Part shown: piece by piece, positions 36,237-47,512 of the stretch
Position numbering within the stretch: the first letter of the stretch is position 1
Layout: every line of letters starts with the position of its first letter
Assembly (NCBI GenBank): GCA_913019935.1
Contig: CAJVZC010000006.1
Location: 1-55,210, forward strand
From: an uncultured Methylococcales bacterium
Lineage (GTDB): Bacteria > Pseudomonadota > Gammaproteobacteria > Methylococcales > Methylomonadaceae
DNA length: 55,210 nucleotides
Reading direction: 5' to 3'
The notes under the pieces: generated by a model
The model's database searches: none
The model's input: only the letters and a program-made list of their open reading frames with translations
What the model was told of the DNA's origin: nothing
Translations under genes and position numbers: made by a program

Positions 36237-37328
36237 ATGACCTCCAATCACAACATTAAATTCTGGTGCGCGCTCCTACGCACCCCTAAAATTGGCTGTC
36301 ATACCTTCAACAAATTACTTTTAAAAACCACGCCCGAAGAATTATTTAACCATTCATCGAAAGACTTACGACGCTGGGGGCTCCATCCTTTAAGCATCCA
36401 AGCACTTCAAAATCCTAACTGGACTGATGTTCAAAAAGACTTGGACTGGTTAAATCAAGACGACCAGCACCACTTAATAACCCTCAAAGACCCACAATAT
36501 CCGCCACTACTTAAAGAAATCACTACTCCGCCGCCATTACTCTTTATTCATGGCAACCCTAAATCACTATGCCCCCCTCAATTGGCCATTGTCGGCAGTC
36601 GTAACCCATCGATTACCGGTTTAGAAACGGCACATCAATTTTCAAACTCACTGGCACGACTAGGATTCACCATAACCAGCGGACTAGCTCTCGGCATCGA
36701 CGGTGCTTGCCACGAAGGTGCACTCAGCGCTCAAAAAGAAACCATCGCGGTTATGGGAACAGGACTGGATCGTATTTACCCCGCACGACACCATGCTCTT
36801 GCTAAGAAAATAACAAAACTAGGCGCACTGGTCTCTGAATTTCCTATTGGCACACCAGCCAAGGCCCACAACTTCCCGCAAAGAAATCGCATCATTAGTG
36901 GTTTATGTTCAGGACTTCTAGTTATTGAAGCAACAAAACGCAGTGGTTCACTAATAACCGCTAAAATGGCTCTTGAACAAAATCGAGAAGTTTTTGCCAT
37001 TCCTGGTGCAATTAACAACCCATTAGCACAAGGTTGTAACGCACTCATTCAAGAAGGCGCTAAGTTAACGACCCACTACCAAGATATTCTAGAAGAATTT
37101 AATATCCTTCCAGATTCTACCCAAAACACTTCCCCTCAACCCGCCTTCGACACGCTTTCTATCAGTCAAAAAAATATTTTAGACGCCGTACAATTTAATC
37201 CCACTGCGATTGATAATATTGTCGAACACACCCAACACCCGACCCATTTAATTCTATCAACTTTATTACAATTGGAAATATTAGGCTTCATTTCATCAGA
37301 GAATGGATTCTATACCCGTCTAAAATAA
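36237..37328 (+). CDS. dprA: DNA-processing protein DprA/Smf
   Basis: Binds incoming single-stranded DNA and loads RecA in natural transformation. The Rossmann-like core shows VGSRNPSITG, SGLALGIDGACHEGAL, VMGTGLDRIYP, SEFPIGTPAKAHNFPQRNR (quoted in pieces of the signature) and ITAKMALEQNREVFAIPG. A winged-helix domain is at the C-terminus (about 300-360). It has 363 residues. Its presence alone does not show competence, since dprA is widespread. It is 38 bp before smg, in the usual dprA-smg-topA order. Confidence 0.95.
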   Translation: MTSNHNIKFWCALLRTPKIGCHTFNKLLLKTTPEELFNHSSKDLRRWGLHPLSIQALQNPNWTDVQKDLDWLNQDDQHHLITLKDPQYPPLLKEITTPPPLLFIHGNPKSLCPPQLAIVGSRNPSITGLETAHQFSNSLARLGFTITSGLALGIDGACHEGALSAQKETIAVMGTGLDRIYPARHHALAKKITKLGALVSEFPIGTPAKAHNFPQRNRIISGLCSGLLVIEATKRSGSLITAKMALEQNREVFAIPGAINNPLAQGCNALIQEGAKLTTHYQDILEEFNILPDSTQNTSPQPAFDTLSISQKNILDAVQFNPTAIDNIVEHTQHPTHLILSTLLQLEILGFISSENGFYTRLK

Positions 37329-37366
37329 CTGGAACGTACTAACAAAAACCGTGTCATAATGCAGCC

Positions 37367-37834
37367 ATGAAAGAAAATATCTTTGAAGTTTTAATGTATT
37401 TATTTGAGAACTATCTAGAAGAAGTCGACGACGCTTTAACCAATTCAAACAAAATAAGAGATGAATTGCTTACCGCGGGCTTCGAACAAAAAGAGGTAGA
37501 CAAAGCCTTTGAATGGCTAGAATCTCTGTGCGCAGAAAATACAGTTCATTGCCCAACAAGCTCTTCTTTTCGAGTCTTTAGCACACAAGAAGTCGCCCGT
37601 TTAGACACTGAGTGTCGTAATTTTATTATTTTTCTAGAACATTCTGGGATTCTGTCTTCAACTAACCGTGAATTAGTAATAGATCGATTAATCGCACTTG
37701 ATAATGAAGACATTTCATTAAAAAAATTACAATGGGTCGCGCTCATGGTCTTGCTGAGTCAACCCGATGAAGAAGCCGCCTTTACCCGGATGGAAAACAT
37801 AATTTACGAAGATAGCTCTCCCTATTTGCACTAA
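37367..37834 (+). CDS. smg: Smg/DUF494 family protein
   Basis: A small acidic cytosolic protein of unknown biochemical function, kept between dprA and topA in gammaproteobacteria. It has 155 residues and begins KENIFEVLMYLFENYLE; the central ...FEWLESLC and C-terminal LQWVALMVLLSQPDEE segments are family features. It is followed by a hairpin before topA. Confidence 0.92.
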   Translation: MKENIFEVLMYLFENYLEEVDDALTNSNKIRDELLTAGFEQKEVDKAFEWLESLCAENTVHCPTSSSFRVFSTQEVARLDTECRNFIIFLEHSGILSSTNRELVIDRLIALDNEDISLKKLQWVALMVLLSQPDEEAAFTRMENIIYEDSSPYLH

Positions 37835-37845
37835 AAGCTTGGTGG

Positions 37846-37873
37846 GGAACCACACAAAAACTTTTGTGTTTCC
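37846..37873. other. Hairpin between smg and topA
   Basis: ACACAAAA-AC-TTTTGTGT (37852-37869) is a perfect inverted repeat that is extended by flanking GGAA/TTCC. It lacks a T-run, so it is a weak terminator candidate or a regulatory hairpin in the topA leader. Confidence 0.4.
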
Positions 37874-37950
37874 TCAAAAGTCACTGGACTTTACCCCTTT
37901 GAGTTCTTTATTATTCAAAAAACAAACAACGGTCCATACAGATTATACCC

Positions 37951-40260
37951 ATGAGCAATAATCTCGTCATCGTAGAGTCACCGGCAAAAGCCAAAACAAT
38001 AGAAAAATATTTAGGTAAGGATTTTCATGTCCTCGCCTCCTATGGGCATCTTCGTGACCTCATTCCTAAAGAAGGTGCTGTTGATACTCAAAATGACTTT
38101 GCAATGAAATATGAGGTCATAGAAAGAAATCAACGACACGCCCAAGAAATATCTAAAGCTGCCCGCAAAGCAGATGCACTCTACCTGGCCACTGACCCCG
38201 ATCGCGAAGGCGAGGCCATTGCTTGGCACCTGCTAGAACTGCTACAAAATAAAAAAATCATCAAAGAAAAGCCCGTCCACCGCATAATTTTTCATGAAAT
38301 AACCAAAAAAGCAGTCACTGAGGCGGTAGCAACGCCTCAAAAATTATCAATAAACATGGTTAATGCGCAACAAGCACGACGCGCCCTAGATTATTTAGTG
38401 GGTTTCAACCTATCTCCGTTGTTGTGGAAAAAAATCCGCCGTGGGCTGTCTGCTGGACGCGTACAAAGTCCAGCGTTACGCATGATTGTTGAACGAGAAC
38501 TAGATATTGAAAAGTTTGTAAGCCGAGAATACTGGTCTGCAAATGCGGCTATAACCAGCGACACACAAGCATTTAAGGCCAAGCTTACCCGCTTCAACGA
38601 TAACAAAATCACTCAATTTAGCATCGAAAACGAAGCACAAGCTCAAGATATTCAAACAACCATCCTCCAAGAGGCCAACGGCCAATTATTAATTGACACC
38701 GTTGAAAAGAAAAAACGCAAACGTAACCCAGCGCCACCCTTCATCACCTCAACACTGCAACAAGAAGCCGCACGAAAGCTAGGTTTCACCACCAAAAGAA
38801 CCATGATGATTGCCCAACAATTGTATGAAGGTGTTTCTCTACAGGGTGAATCTATTGGTTTAATCAGCTATATGCGAACAGACTCTGTTAATTTAGCCAC
38901 AGAGGCTGTGACTGAGATTCGTGAATTAATTAGCAACAAGTATGGCCCGAGTTTCGTGCCTAAACAACCGCGTCAATTTAAAACTAAATCTAAGAATGCT
39001 CAGGAGGCTCACGAAGCTATTAGACCCACTGAGTCGTCAAGAACACCCGACGCCATTAAAAACCACCTAACACCGGATCAAACCAAACTTTATTCCCTAA
39101 TCTGGAAACGGACTGTTGCTTCGCAAATGATCCATGCCACAATCGACAGTGTCTACGCTGACTTATCTTGTGGTACGCAACACACCTTTCGAGCAAACGG
39201 CTCCACCATTGCGAACCCTGGATTCATGTCGGTCTATTTAGAAGGCACCGATGACACTAAAAAAGGCGACGACCAGGAATCATTCTTACCCCCCTTAACT
39301 GAAGGTGAATTTGTTCAATTAGACGGGATTATTCTCGGACAGCATTTTACTGAACCCCCGCCTCGGTTTGGTGAAGCCAGCTTGGTTAAAACGCTAGAAG
39401 AATATGGCATTGGACGTCCGTCCACCTATGCGTCTATTATTTCTACGTTACAAAACCGCGAATATGTCACCTTAGAAAAAAAGCGTTTCTACCCAACTGA
39501 TGTTGGACGTATCGTTAATAAGTTTTTAACTGAACACTTCACCCAATATGTCGATTACCAGTTTACCGCTAACCTAGAAGACAATCTTGATGCCGTTGCT
39601 CGAGGTGAAAAAGAATGGATTCCGCTGATGCGAGAATTCTGGCAACCGTTCACCGACCTCATTCAAGATAAAGAAGAAAGCGTACAACGTAAAGACGTCA
39701 CACAAGAAAGCCTAGACGAAAACTGCCCTGAATGTAATAAGCAATTATCTATTCGACTAGGTCGAAACGGTCGCTTTATCGGTTGTACTAATTACCCCGA
39801 GTGTTCTTATACCCGTAATTTAAATGATGATGCTCAATCAGCTGAACCGCAAATTATTGAAGGTCGTTCTTGCCCTAAATGTAAGCAAAACCTGATTATT
39901 AAAACCGGTCGATATGGAAAATTTATTGGCTGTAGCAGCTATCCTGACTGCAAACATATTGAACCCCTCGAAAAACCATTAGATACCAAAGTTCACTGCC
40001 CTAAATGCGAAAAAGGTAACATCCTTAAACGTAAATCAAGAAATGGTAAAGTTTTTTATTCCTGTGAAAAATACCCTAAATGTGACTACGCGATCTGGAA
40101 TGCACCGGTCCAAGAAAACTGTCCAGAATGCAATTGGCCCGTACTCGCCTTAAAAACAACGAAAAGACGTGGCACAGAAAAAGTATGTCCCCAAAAAGAA
40201 TGTAAATTTGCAACCCCTTATGAGGGAGACCCAGAAGATGCAGAAGGCCCTAAGAGTTAA
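37951..40260 (+). CDS. topA: DNA topoisomerase I
   Basis: Type IA topoisomerase that relaxes negative supercoils. The TOPRIM domain begins at VIVESPAKAKTIEKYLG and has YLATDPDREGEAIAWHL; the active-site Tyr is in ISYMRTDSVNL (about residue 308); GIGRPSTYASII is the family signature. Four C-terminal zinc-ribbon-like modules follow (about 590-760), starting CPECNKQ, CPKCKQN, CPKCEKG and CPECNWP; the fourth also ends in a Cys pair (VCPQKEC). It has 769 residues, shorter than E. coli TopA (865). Confidence 0.97.
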   Translation: MSNNLVIVESPAKAKTIEKYLGKDFHVLASYGHLRDLIPKEGAVDTQNDFAMKYEVIERNQRHAQEISKAARKADALYLATDPDREGEAIAWHLLELLQNKKIIKEKPVHRIIFHEITKKAVTEAVATPQKLSINMVNAQQARRALDYLVGFNLSPLLWKKIRRGLSAGRVQSPALRMIVERELDIEKFVSREYWSANAAITSDTQAFKAKLTRFNDNKITQFSIENEAQAQDIQTTILQEANGQLLIDTVEKKKRKRNPAPPFITSTLQQEAARKLGFTTKRTMMIAQQLYEGVSLQGESIGLISYMRTDSVNLATEAVTEIRELISNKYGPSFVPKQPRQFKTKSKNAQEAHEAIRPTESSRTPDAIKNHLTPDQTKLYSLIWKRTVASQMIHATIDSVYADLSCGTQHTFRANGSTIANPGFMSVYLEGTDDTKKGDDQESFLPPLTEGEFVQLDGIILGQHFTEPPPRFGEASLVKTLEEYGIGRPSTYASIISTLQNREYVTLEKKRFYPTDVGRIVNKFLTEHFTQYVDYQFTANLEDNLDAVARGEKEWIPLMREFWQPFTDLIQDKEESVQRKDVTQESLDENCPECNKQLSIRLGRNGRFIGCTNYPECSYTRNLNDDAQSAEPQIIEGRSCPKCKQNLIIKTGRYGKFIGCSSYPDCKHIEPLEKPLDTKVHCPKCEKGNILKRKSRNGKVFYSCEKYPKCDYAIWNAPVQENCPECNWPVLALKTTKRRGTEKVCPQKECKFATPYEGDPEDAEGPKS

Positions 40261-40320
40261 GAGCTAATCTTATTTTTCAATCACTTAATGTCTAATTCTC
40301 TGTATAATTAGCTCTTTTTT
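40259..40320 (+). terminator. Possible long-loop terminator after topA, overlapping the purE promoter region
   Basis: AAGAGCTAAT starting at the topA stop pairs with ATTAGCTCTT at 40307-40316, and the downstream arm runs into six T (40315-40320). The loop is about 38 nt. A perfect TATAAT (40303-40308) overlaps the downstream arm, without a clear -35 box. It could be a terminator, or an element that controls purE. Confidence 0.45.
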
Positions 40321-40338
40321 ATCATCGGGAGGTCTTGA

Positions 40339-40836
40339 ATGACCGTGTTAATTGGAATTATCATGGGTTCAACATCGGACTGGGAGACCATGCAACATGC
40401 TGTGCAAATACTTGAGAAATTTAATATCCCTCATGACGTAGAGGTCGTATCGGCCCACAGAACCCCCGACAAACTTTTTGATTATGCTGAAACAGCTGAA
40501 TCAAAAGGTATTGAAGTCATCATCGCAGGTGCAGGTGGTGCGGCTCATTTACCGGGAATGACGGCTGCAAAAACACATCTCCCCGTTCTCGGCGTCCCGA
40601 TTCAATCCAAGGCATTAAATGGAATGGATTCTCTGCTATCGATTGCCCAAATGCCAGCAGGCATTCCTGTTGGAACGTTAGCTATTGGTAAAGCCGGAGC
40701 CATTAATGCCGCACTCTTAGCAACAGCAATACTTGCAAACAAATACCCTGATTACCGTACTGCTCTAAAAGCATACCGAACAGAACAAAGTCATACTGTC
40801 TTACAATCACCGGATCCTCGACGAGTACAATCATGA
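40339..40836 (+). CDS. purE: N5-carboxyaminoimidazole ribonucleotide mutase PurE (class I)
   Basis: Converts N5-CAIR to CAIR in purine synthesis. It starts [16 protein letters not shown] and contains [15 protein letters not shown] and [14 protein letters not shown], the nucleotide- and phosphate-binding signatures of class I PurE. It has 165 residues. GGGAGG precedes the ATG. The stop codon overlaps the purK start (ATGA), so the two are co-translated. Confidence 0.97.
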   Translation: MTVLIGIIMGSTSDWETMQHAVQILEKFNIPHDVEVVSAHRTPDKLFDYAETAESKGIEVIIAGAGGAAHLPGMTAAKTHLPVLGVPIQSKALNGMDSLLSIAQMPAGIPVGTLAIGKAGAINAALLATAILANKYPDYRTALKAYRTEQSHTVLQSPDPRRVQS

Positions 40837-41936
40837 AAGTAGGTATTTTAGGGGGCGGACAATTAGCTCGGATGATAGCGCTAGCTGGCTACCCACTCGG
40901 ACTTGACTTCGTTATCATTGACCCCAGTAATGTTGCAGGAGCTATTGGCTTAGCAGACCATCTACACGGCGCCTACGATGACAAAGTCCTGCTACAAGAA
41001 TTAGCACGCCAAACCGATATTGTGACCTACGAATTTGAAAATGTACCCGCCAACATTGCTCAATTCTTAGCACATCACACTCAAATTGCACCTTGTGATC
41101 GGGCGCTTGCAATTGCACAAGACCGCTTAATAGAAAAAAAGTTTTTTAATGACCTCAATATACCCACGACAAACTTTGCCGCAGTCAATTCGCTCAATGA
41201 CCTTGAACAAGCCAGCAAAACCATTGGACTTCCCGCTATCCTAAAAAGTTGTCGAATGGGTTATGACGGTAAAGGTCAAGTACCACTACAAGGGTCTGAC
41301 GACTTAGCCAACGCCTGGAATTCAATGCGCAACACTCCCTCTATCATTGAAGGGTTTGTCCCCTATACACGGGAAGTATCCATTATTGCCGCTCGTCGCC
41401 CTTCAGGCGAAACCGTCTATTATCCACTCTCAGAAAACAGTCATAGCCAGGGTATTTTAAGAGTATCACGTTGTTGTATCAATGATCCTAAGCAACAAGA
41501 AGCGGAACAATATCTTTCTCGTATTTTGGAAGAACTTGATTATGTTGGCGTCATCGCTTTAGAGCTTTTCGACGTTCAAGGACAACTGTTGGCCAATGAA
41601 TTTGCTCCCCGTGTCCATAACTCTGGCCACTGGACTATAGAAGGCTCCGAAACCAGTCAATTTGAAAACCATCTACGAGCAATATTAGACTGGCCATTAG
41701 GCTCTACTCAATCAATCGGCTATTCCGGTATGGTGAATTTTATTGGCGGTCTGCCCCCAGCAGAACAAGTGTTAGCCATTAAAAATACACATCAGCATCT
41801 CTATGCTAAACAACCTCGCCCTGGCCGAAAAGTAGGTCATGCAACGGTTAGAACTAACGATCAGACCTTATTTGAATCATCTTTAAACAAGCTCATACAA
41901 TTAGCAGAACAACACAGGCACTCAATTGGCGAATAA
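40833..41936 (+). CDS. purK: N5-carboxyaminoimidazole ribonucleotide synthase PurK
   Basis: ATP-grasp enzyme that makes N5-CAIR from AIR, ATP and bicarbonate. The N-terminal [21 protein letters not shown] (quoted: [13 protein letters not shown]), [19 protein letters not shown] and the C-terminal [17 protein letters not shown] are signatures. It has 367 residues. It overlaps purE by 4 bp. The region before tsaC (60 bp) shows nothing definite. Confidence 0.97.
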   Translation: MKVGILGGGQLARMIALAGYPLGLDFVIIDPSNVAGAIGLADHLHGAYDDKVLLQELARQTDIVTYEFENVPANIAQFLAHHTQIAPCDRALAIAQDRLIEKKFFNDLNIPTTNFAAVNSLNDLEQASKTIGLPAILKSCRMGYDGKGQVPLQGSDDLANAWNSMRNTPSIIEGFVPYTREVSIIAARRPSGETVYYPLSENSHSQGILRVSRCCINDPKQQEAEQYLSRILEELDYVGVIALELFDVQGQLLANEFAPRVHNSGHWTIEGSETSQFENHLRAILDWPLGSTQSIGYSGMVNFIGGLPPAEQVLAIKNTHQHLYAKQPRPGRKVGHATVRTNDQTLFESSLNKLIQLAEQHRHSIGE

Positions 41937-41996
41937 AGAAAATCAATAAAGGTTATTCAACCACGGACTTTTTTCACGTTCTAAGTATTAATTACT

Positions 41997-42554
41997 ATGC
42001 CCTATATTTCATCCTTTAAAACACATCTCTTTACACAACACCTGCTCCAAGGTCAGGTAATTGCCTACCCAACCGAAGCTGTGTACGGTCTCGGTTGCGA
42101 CCCGCTTAATGGTGAAGCCGTCACCCAATTGCTAACCCTTAAGCAACGCCCTATGGCAAAAGGACTTATCTTGATCGCCTCATCATTTGATCAACTCATC
42201 CCCTACCTTACGCTTGATGACAATGATCGCATTCAACAGATGTTATCGACTTGGCCCGGTCCAACCACCTGGGTTGTACCAGCACAGCCTTGGGTCCCAC
42301 CCTGGCTTCGCGGCGAACATTCCAGCTTAGCTGTCCGTGTTACAAACCATCCTATAGCCGCCGCATTATGTAAAGCATTTAATGGCCCTATCGTTTCAAC
42401 CAGCGCCAATATCAGCGACAAGCCCGCTGCAAAAACGCCCGTAGCCGTCAAAAAACAATTAGGCCTTTCTGTTCCTATTTTCACCGGTGACCTCAGCAAA
42501 CTACAACAAGTCACCCCTATCTACGACCTGATAACTGGACAACAATTTCGTTAA
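41997..42554 (+). CDS. tsaC: Threonylcarbamoyl-AMP synthase (TsaC/YrdC)
   Basis: Makes threonylcarbamoyl-AMP for the universal t6A37 tRNA modification. It has 185 residues, the short TsaC form without the Sua5 C-terminal domain. Motifs: YPTEAVYGLGCDP, LKQRPMAKGLILIA (KRxxxKG-type), PGPTTWVVPA, and SLAVRVTNHP with STSANISDKPAA. No clear Shine-Dalgarno. It converges with the phosphopantetheinyl transferase gene. Confidence 0.94.
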   Translation: MPYISSFKTHLFTQHLLQGQVIAYPTEAVYGLGCDPLNGEAVTQLLTLKQRPMAKGLILIASSFDQLIPYLTLDDNDRIQQMLSTWPGPTTWVVPAQPWVPPWLRGEHSSLAVRVTNHPIAAALCKAFNGPIVSTSANISDKPAAKTPVAVKKQLGLSVPIFTGDLSKLQQVTPIYDLITGQQFR

Positions 42555-42592
42555 ACAATCGACCATTGAGAGCCTCTTTCACAGCTAAAACA

Positions 42593-43276
42593 TCACTCCC
42601 AATAACGATAAGTCAATTCACACTCAGGCCCATCTGTTGTCATCGCCGCACTTAACCCTAAAGGAACATTCAGATCAGTCACTCGCCAGTCCGAGGGTTG
42701 ACCACAATTATTAGGAACACTCAACACCTTAACAGGTGCCTGAATTGACATCTCACACAACTTAAGCCCTAAAGAAATACCCCGCCCCACGGCCTTTACA
42801 AAAGACTCCTTACGAGTCCAAATACGATAAAACATGACCTTTTTATCCTCAGAATCTAATTGTTGCCACTGCGTTAATTCTGAGTTAGAAAAACATTTTT
42901 CAGCCAAAGCGCCTAAATTATTCCGTTCACGACAAACCTCTATATCTACACCAATTTGGCGCTGACACCCTAAAGCAATTACCAAGTGATCACCGGTATG
43001 TGATAAATTAAATGCAACAGGGTCACCCTTTCTTTGCCGTACATAGGGCTTACCAAAAGGGCCTTGGAACAATTCAACAGCCGCACAATTAACGGCCATA
43101 TAGTCCGCCAGCACTTGTCTTAAGATAGCTCTCGAAATAACAAACCGTTGCCGAACCTTAATCACCTTAAGACTTTCTGCCCGACACCTCTCACCCGGTG
43201 ACAACAAGGCCCAACTTTTCGAATAATCACCCTGAGTCAAATCTGCAAACCATAGTTGAATAATTGATTTTTCCAT
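42593..43276 (-). CDS. 4'-phosphopantetheinyl transferase (Sfp type)
   Basis: Attaches phosphopantetheine from CoA to carrier proteins. The family motifs are visible: FNLSHTGDHLVIAL, GVDIEVCRER (metal-binding Asp and Glu) and FYRIWTRKESFVKAVGRG (Glu and Lys of motif 3). Its 227 residues fit the Sfp/AcpT-like class rather than the 120-residue AcpS. The partner carrier protein is unknown; no polyketide or peptide synthetase is in the window. It starts 5 bp after ggt and is probably co-transcribed with it. Confidence 0.92.
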   Translation of the reverse strand: MEKSIIQLWFADLTQGDYSKSWALLSPGERCRAESLKVIKVRQRFVISRAILRQVLADYMAVNCAAVELFQGPFGKPYVRQRKGDPVAFNLSHTGDHLVIALGCQRQIGVDIEVCRERNNLGALAEKCFSNSELTQWQQLDSEDKKVMFYRIWTRKESFVKAVGRGISLGLKLCEMSIQAPVKVLSVPNNCGQPSDWRVTDLNVPLGLSAAMTTDGPECELTYRYWE

Positions 43277-43281
43277 ACCGT

Positions 43282-44985
43282 TTATTTCACCAAAGCTAAA
43301 CCTTCACCACGAGAATCACTCGCCGCTGTCATAACCTGTTTATCCTTCTGCCATGACACCGCCTGCATATCACCATAATGCTTACTGGTTTCTTCCAAAC
43401 GGTGCCCACGTAGCTGCAGTGCTTTAATCTCAGCTAACGTCAGCGCACCGGGTTCATACTGCACCTGATCAGGTAAATATTGATGATGAAAACGCGGCGC
43501 ATCAACCATTGCCTGAACGTCAGCGCCTTGAGTCAGTTCTAAAATGGCCACGACAAGCATCGAAATAATACGACTCCCTCCGGGCGTACCTAAAGCGACA
43601 ATACGCTGCTCATCCTCAACAAATGTCGGCGTCATACTCGATAACATTCGTTTACCTGCACCAATTGAGTTTGCTTCTCCACCGGTTAAGCCATAGCCAT
43701 TAACAGCCCCTATACGGCTCACAAAATCATCCATCTCATTATTTAATACCACACCCGTTCCCGGCGCCACAAATCCAGAACCAAATGGAAAATTTATACT
43801 TAATGTTGCTGCGACGCGGTTACCGTCATGATCCATAATTGAAAAATGCGTTGTATCTTCCCCACCGGCTTGACCTGCTAACGGTCCATTTAAAAAAACA
43901 CTCGGTAGTGCTTGGTCAAATTGTATCGATACTCTCAATCCAGCTGCATAATCAATACTTAATAATTGCTCGACTGGAATCTGAACAAAATCAGGATCAC
44001 CCAAATAAACAGCCCGATCTCTGTAAGCTCTTCGCATCGCCTCAATAATTAAATGTTTTCGTAGATCAGATGTCATTATTTCTAATGGATAGCCGGATAA
44101 AATATTGAGCACTTCAAGCAAAACAATTCCACCAGAAGACGGCGGTGCTGCACTGATTATTTTAACGCCTCGATAGCGTCCAACTACCGGCTTACGCTCA
44201 ACAACGTGATAGGCGTCTAAATCAGCTTGAGTCCAAATTCCCCCGCCCGCCTGAACACCATTGACCAGTAAGCTTGCTACTTCACCTTGATAAAATCCAG
44301 CCCAGCCAAAAGTCGACAACAACCGCAGGGTTCGCGCCAAATCCTTTTGCCGTAACAAAAAACCAGCTGCCGGTATTTGTCCTTGATCTTGGAAAATAGT
44401 CTGCAATGCGTTATTAACTGTCATCTGCCTGATTCGAAACTGCAATAGACGACGAAACCGTGGGCTAACCCTAAAACCTTTTTCCGCTAAATTAATTGCT
44501 GGCTGAAGTGTTACTGATAATGGTAAGCGCCCATAGTGCTCAGATAAATAAACCAATCCCGCAGGTAAACCCGGCACGCCAGCCGATAGCGGTCCCTGCG
44601 TTGAGGCACCCTTGATCACTTCGCCTTGTTCATTTTGGAACATCCTCTGATAAGCCGCTAGCGGTGCCTTTTCTCGGGCATCTATCATTACATCAACATT
44701 ATCATCTGCCCGATGCAATAAAAAGAAACCACCTCCGCCCAACCCTGATCCTTGTGGTTCAACTACAGATAAAACCGAAGCAACCGTAATCGCCGCATCA
44801 AAAGCATTTCCTCCTGCATCTAAAATTGCCAGCCCTGCATGGGTAGCTAATGGATGTGCCGATGCTATCGCCATTGGCTTTGACTGGGCACAACTTATAG
44901 AATTGATTACGCCATAAATAACTAAAAGGACAGGAAGAATTACTGTCATAGATGATTTAAGTTGCCTAACAATTGAAGTAGCCAT
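43282..44985 (-). CDS. ggt: Gamma-glutamyltranspeptidase / glutathione hydrolase
   Basis: Periplasmic Ntn hydrolase that cleaves glutathione and other gamma-glutamyl compounds. An N-terminal signal (about 14-33) is followed by AIASAHPLATHAGLAILDAGG. Autoprocessing should occur at the first Thr of DTTHFSIMDHDGN (about residue 378), which becomes the nucleophile of the small subunit. NNEMDDF, LSSMTPTFV and LGTPGGSRI are substrate-site features. It is 567 residues from the ATG at 44985; a GTG codon directly before it is possible. The gene is divergent from glxR. Confidence 0.95.
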   Translation of the reverse strand: MATSIVRQLKSSMTVILPVLLVIYGVINSISCAQSKPMAIASAHPLATHAGLAILDAGGNAFDAAITVASVLSVVEPQGSGLGGGGFFLLHRADDNVDVMIDAREKAPLAAYQRMFQNEQGEVIKGASTQGPLSAGVPGLPAGLVYLSEHYGRLPLSVTLQPAINLAEKGFRVSPRFRRLLQFRIRQMTVNNALQTIFQDQGQIPAAGFLLRQKDLARTLRLLSTFGWAGFYQGEVASLLVNGVQAGGGIWTQADLDAYHVVERKPVVGRYRGVKIISAAPPSSGGIVLLEVLNILSGYPLEIMTSDLRKHLIIEAMRRAYRDRAVYLGDPDFVQIPVEQLLSIDYAAGLRVSIQFDQALPSVFLNGPLAGQAGGEDTTHFSIMDHDGNRVAATLSINFPFGSGFVAPGTGVVLNNEMDDFVSRIGAVNGYGLTGGEANSIGAGKRMLSSMTPTFVEDEQRIVALGTPGGSRIISMLVVAILELTQGADVQAMVDAPRFHHQYLPDQVQYEPGALTLAEIKALQLRGHRLEETSKHYGDMQAVSWQKDKQVMTAASDSRGEGLALVK

Positions 44986-45045
44986 CACGCGTTAAATGCT
45001 ATGTTAAAGTATCATTATTCTAACACCTTGAGTATCAACACAGAT

Positions 45046-45930
45046 ATGCCAAAAAAGAAACCCACTCTCGGCTTAATCGGTATTGGCTTAATGGGACACC
45101 CCATGGCTGTTAATTTTTTAGCTGCTGGTTACACCCTAAACGTTTGGAACCGAACAACCGATAAATGCCACTCTCTTGTAGCCGCTGGCGCCCATTTTCA
45201 AGCCACGGTTGGTCAACTCACTGAAGCCTCGGATATTATTTTATTATGTTTATCCGATACTGATGCTGTTAAATCTATCCTATGGGACAACAGCGGCATC
45301 CTCTCGCACGGTAATCACACTAAACAACTGATTGACTTATCCAGTATAGACCCAGAAGTAACCGTACAATTAGCCGATATGCTTAAAGAAAAAACCGGCA
45401 TGAGTTGGGTCGATGCTCCTGTCTCAGGTGGTGTCAGTGGTGCTCAACAAGGGACATTAGCCATCATGGCCGGTGGAACACCTGCGGCCATAAAAACCGC
45501 ACAAACTATTTTAAAACCCCTCTATTCACAATTCACCCACATGGGAGAAACAGGTTGCGGGCAAATAACCAAAATTTGTAACCAAATGATTGTGAGCTGT
45601 AATGTTCTAGTGATTGCTGAAATGATAGCACTCGCACAAAATGCGGGCGTTAATGCTGAGAAAATCCCAACTGCTCTGACGGGAGGCTTTGCCGACTCAA
45701 AACCCCTACAAATCGTTGGCCCTGAAATGGCTCAGCAATCCTTTGAACCGGTTAAGTGGCGCGTCAAAACACTCTTAAAAGACTTACGTTTGGCCAACAA
45801 ACTGGCCAACCATTACAACAATGCTATACCGATGTCCAAACTTGCAGAAACACTGCTGGCACAACATGGAGAGCAAGGGTATCTTGAGCACGACCCCAGT
45901 ACACTTATAAAACTATACCGTGATGATTAA
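45046..45930 (+). CDS. glxR: 2-hydroxy-3-oxopropionate (tartronate semialdehyde) reductase
   Basis: Reduces tartronate semialdehyde to D-glycerate; beta-hydroxyacid dehydrogenase family. The NAD(P)-binding loop is GLIGIGLMGHPMA at the N-terminus; substrate motif DAPVSGGVSGAQQGTLAIM; catalytic Lys in GETGCGQITKICNQM. The ATG at 45046 (MPKKKPTLGLIG) fits the family start; an in-frame ATG at 45001 would add 15 residues and run into the space needed for promoters. The hydroxypyruvate isomerase gene follows by 2 bp, supporting this substrate over 3-hydroxyisobutyrate. Confidence 0.9.
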   Translation: MPKKKPTLGLIGIGLMGHPMAVNFLAAGYTLNVWNRTTDKCHSLVAAGAHFQATVGQLTEASDIILLCLSDTDAVKSILWDNSGILSHGNHTKQLIDLSSIDPEVTVQLADMLKEKTGMSWVDAPVSGGVSGAQQGTLAIMAGGTPAAIKTAQTILKPLYSQFTHMGETGCGQITKICNQMIVSCNVLVIAEMIALAQNAGVNAEKIPTALTGGFADSKPLQIVGPEMAQQSFEPVKWRVKTLLKDLRLANKLANHYNNAIPMSKLAETLLAQHGEQGYLEHDPSTLIKLYRDD

Positions 45931-45932
45931 CC

Positions 45933-47442
<1,510 letters not shown>

Positions 47443-47512
47443 TAAATACACTCAAAATCAAAAACAGAGCGACAATTTTAGCCTATAAGTAATCAAAAAC
47501 GTAGTAAAACCA

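Noticed and set aside
42233-42514. A 93-codon minus-strand frame
   Set aside because: Antisense to tsaC, a conserved gene.
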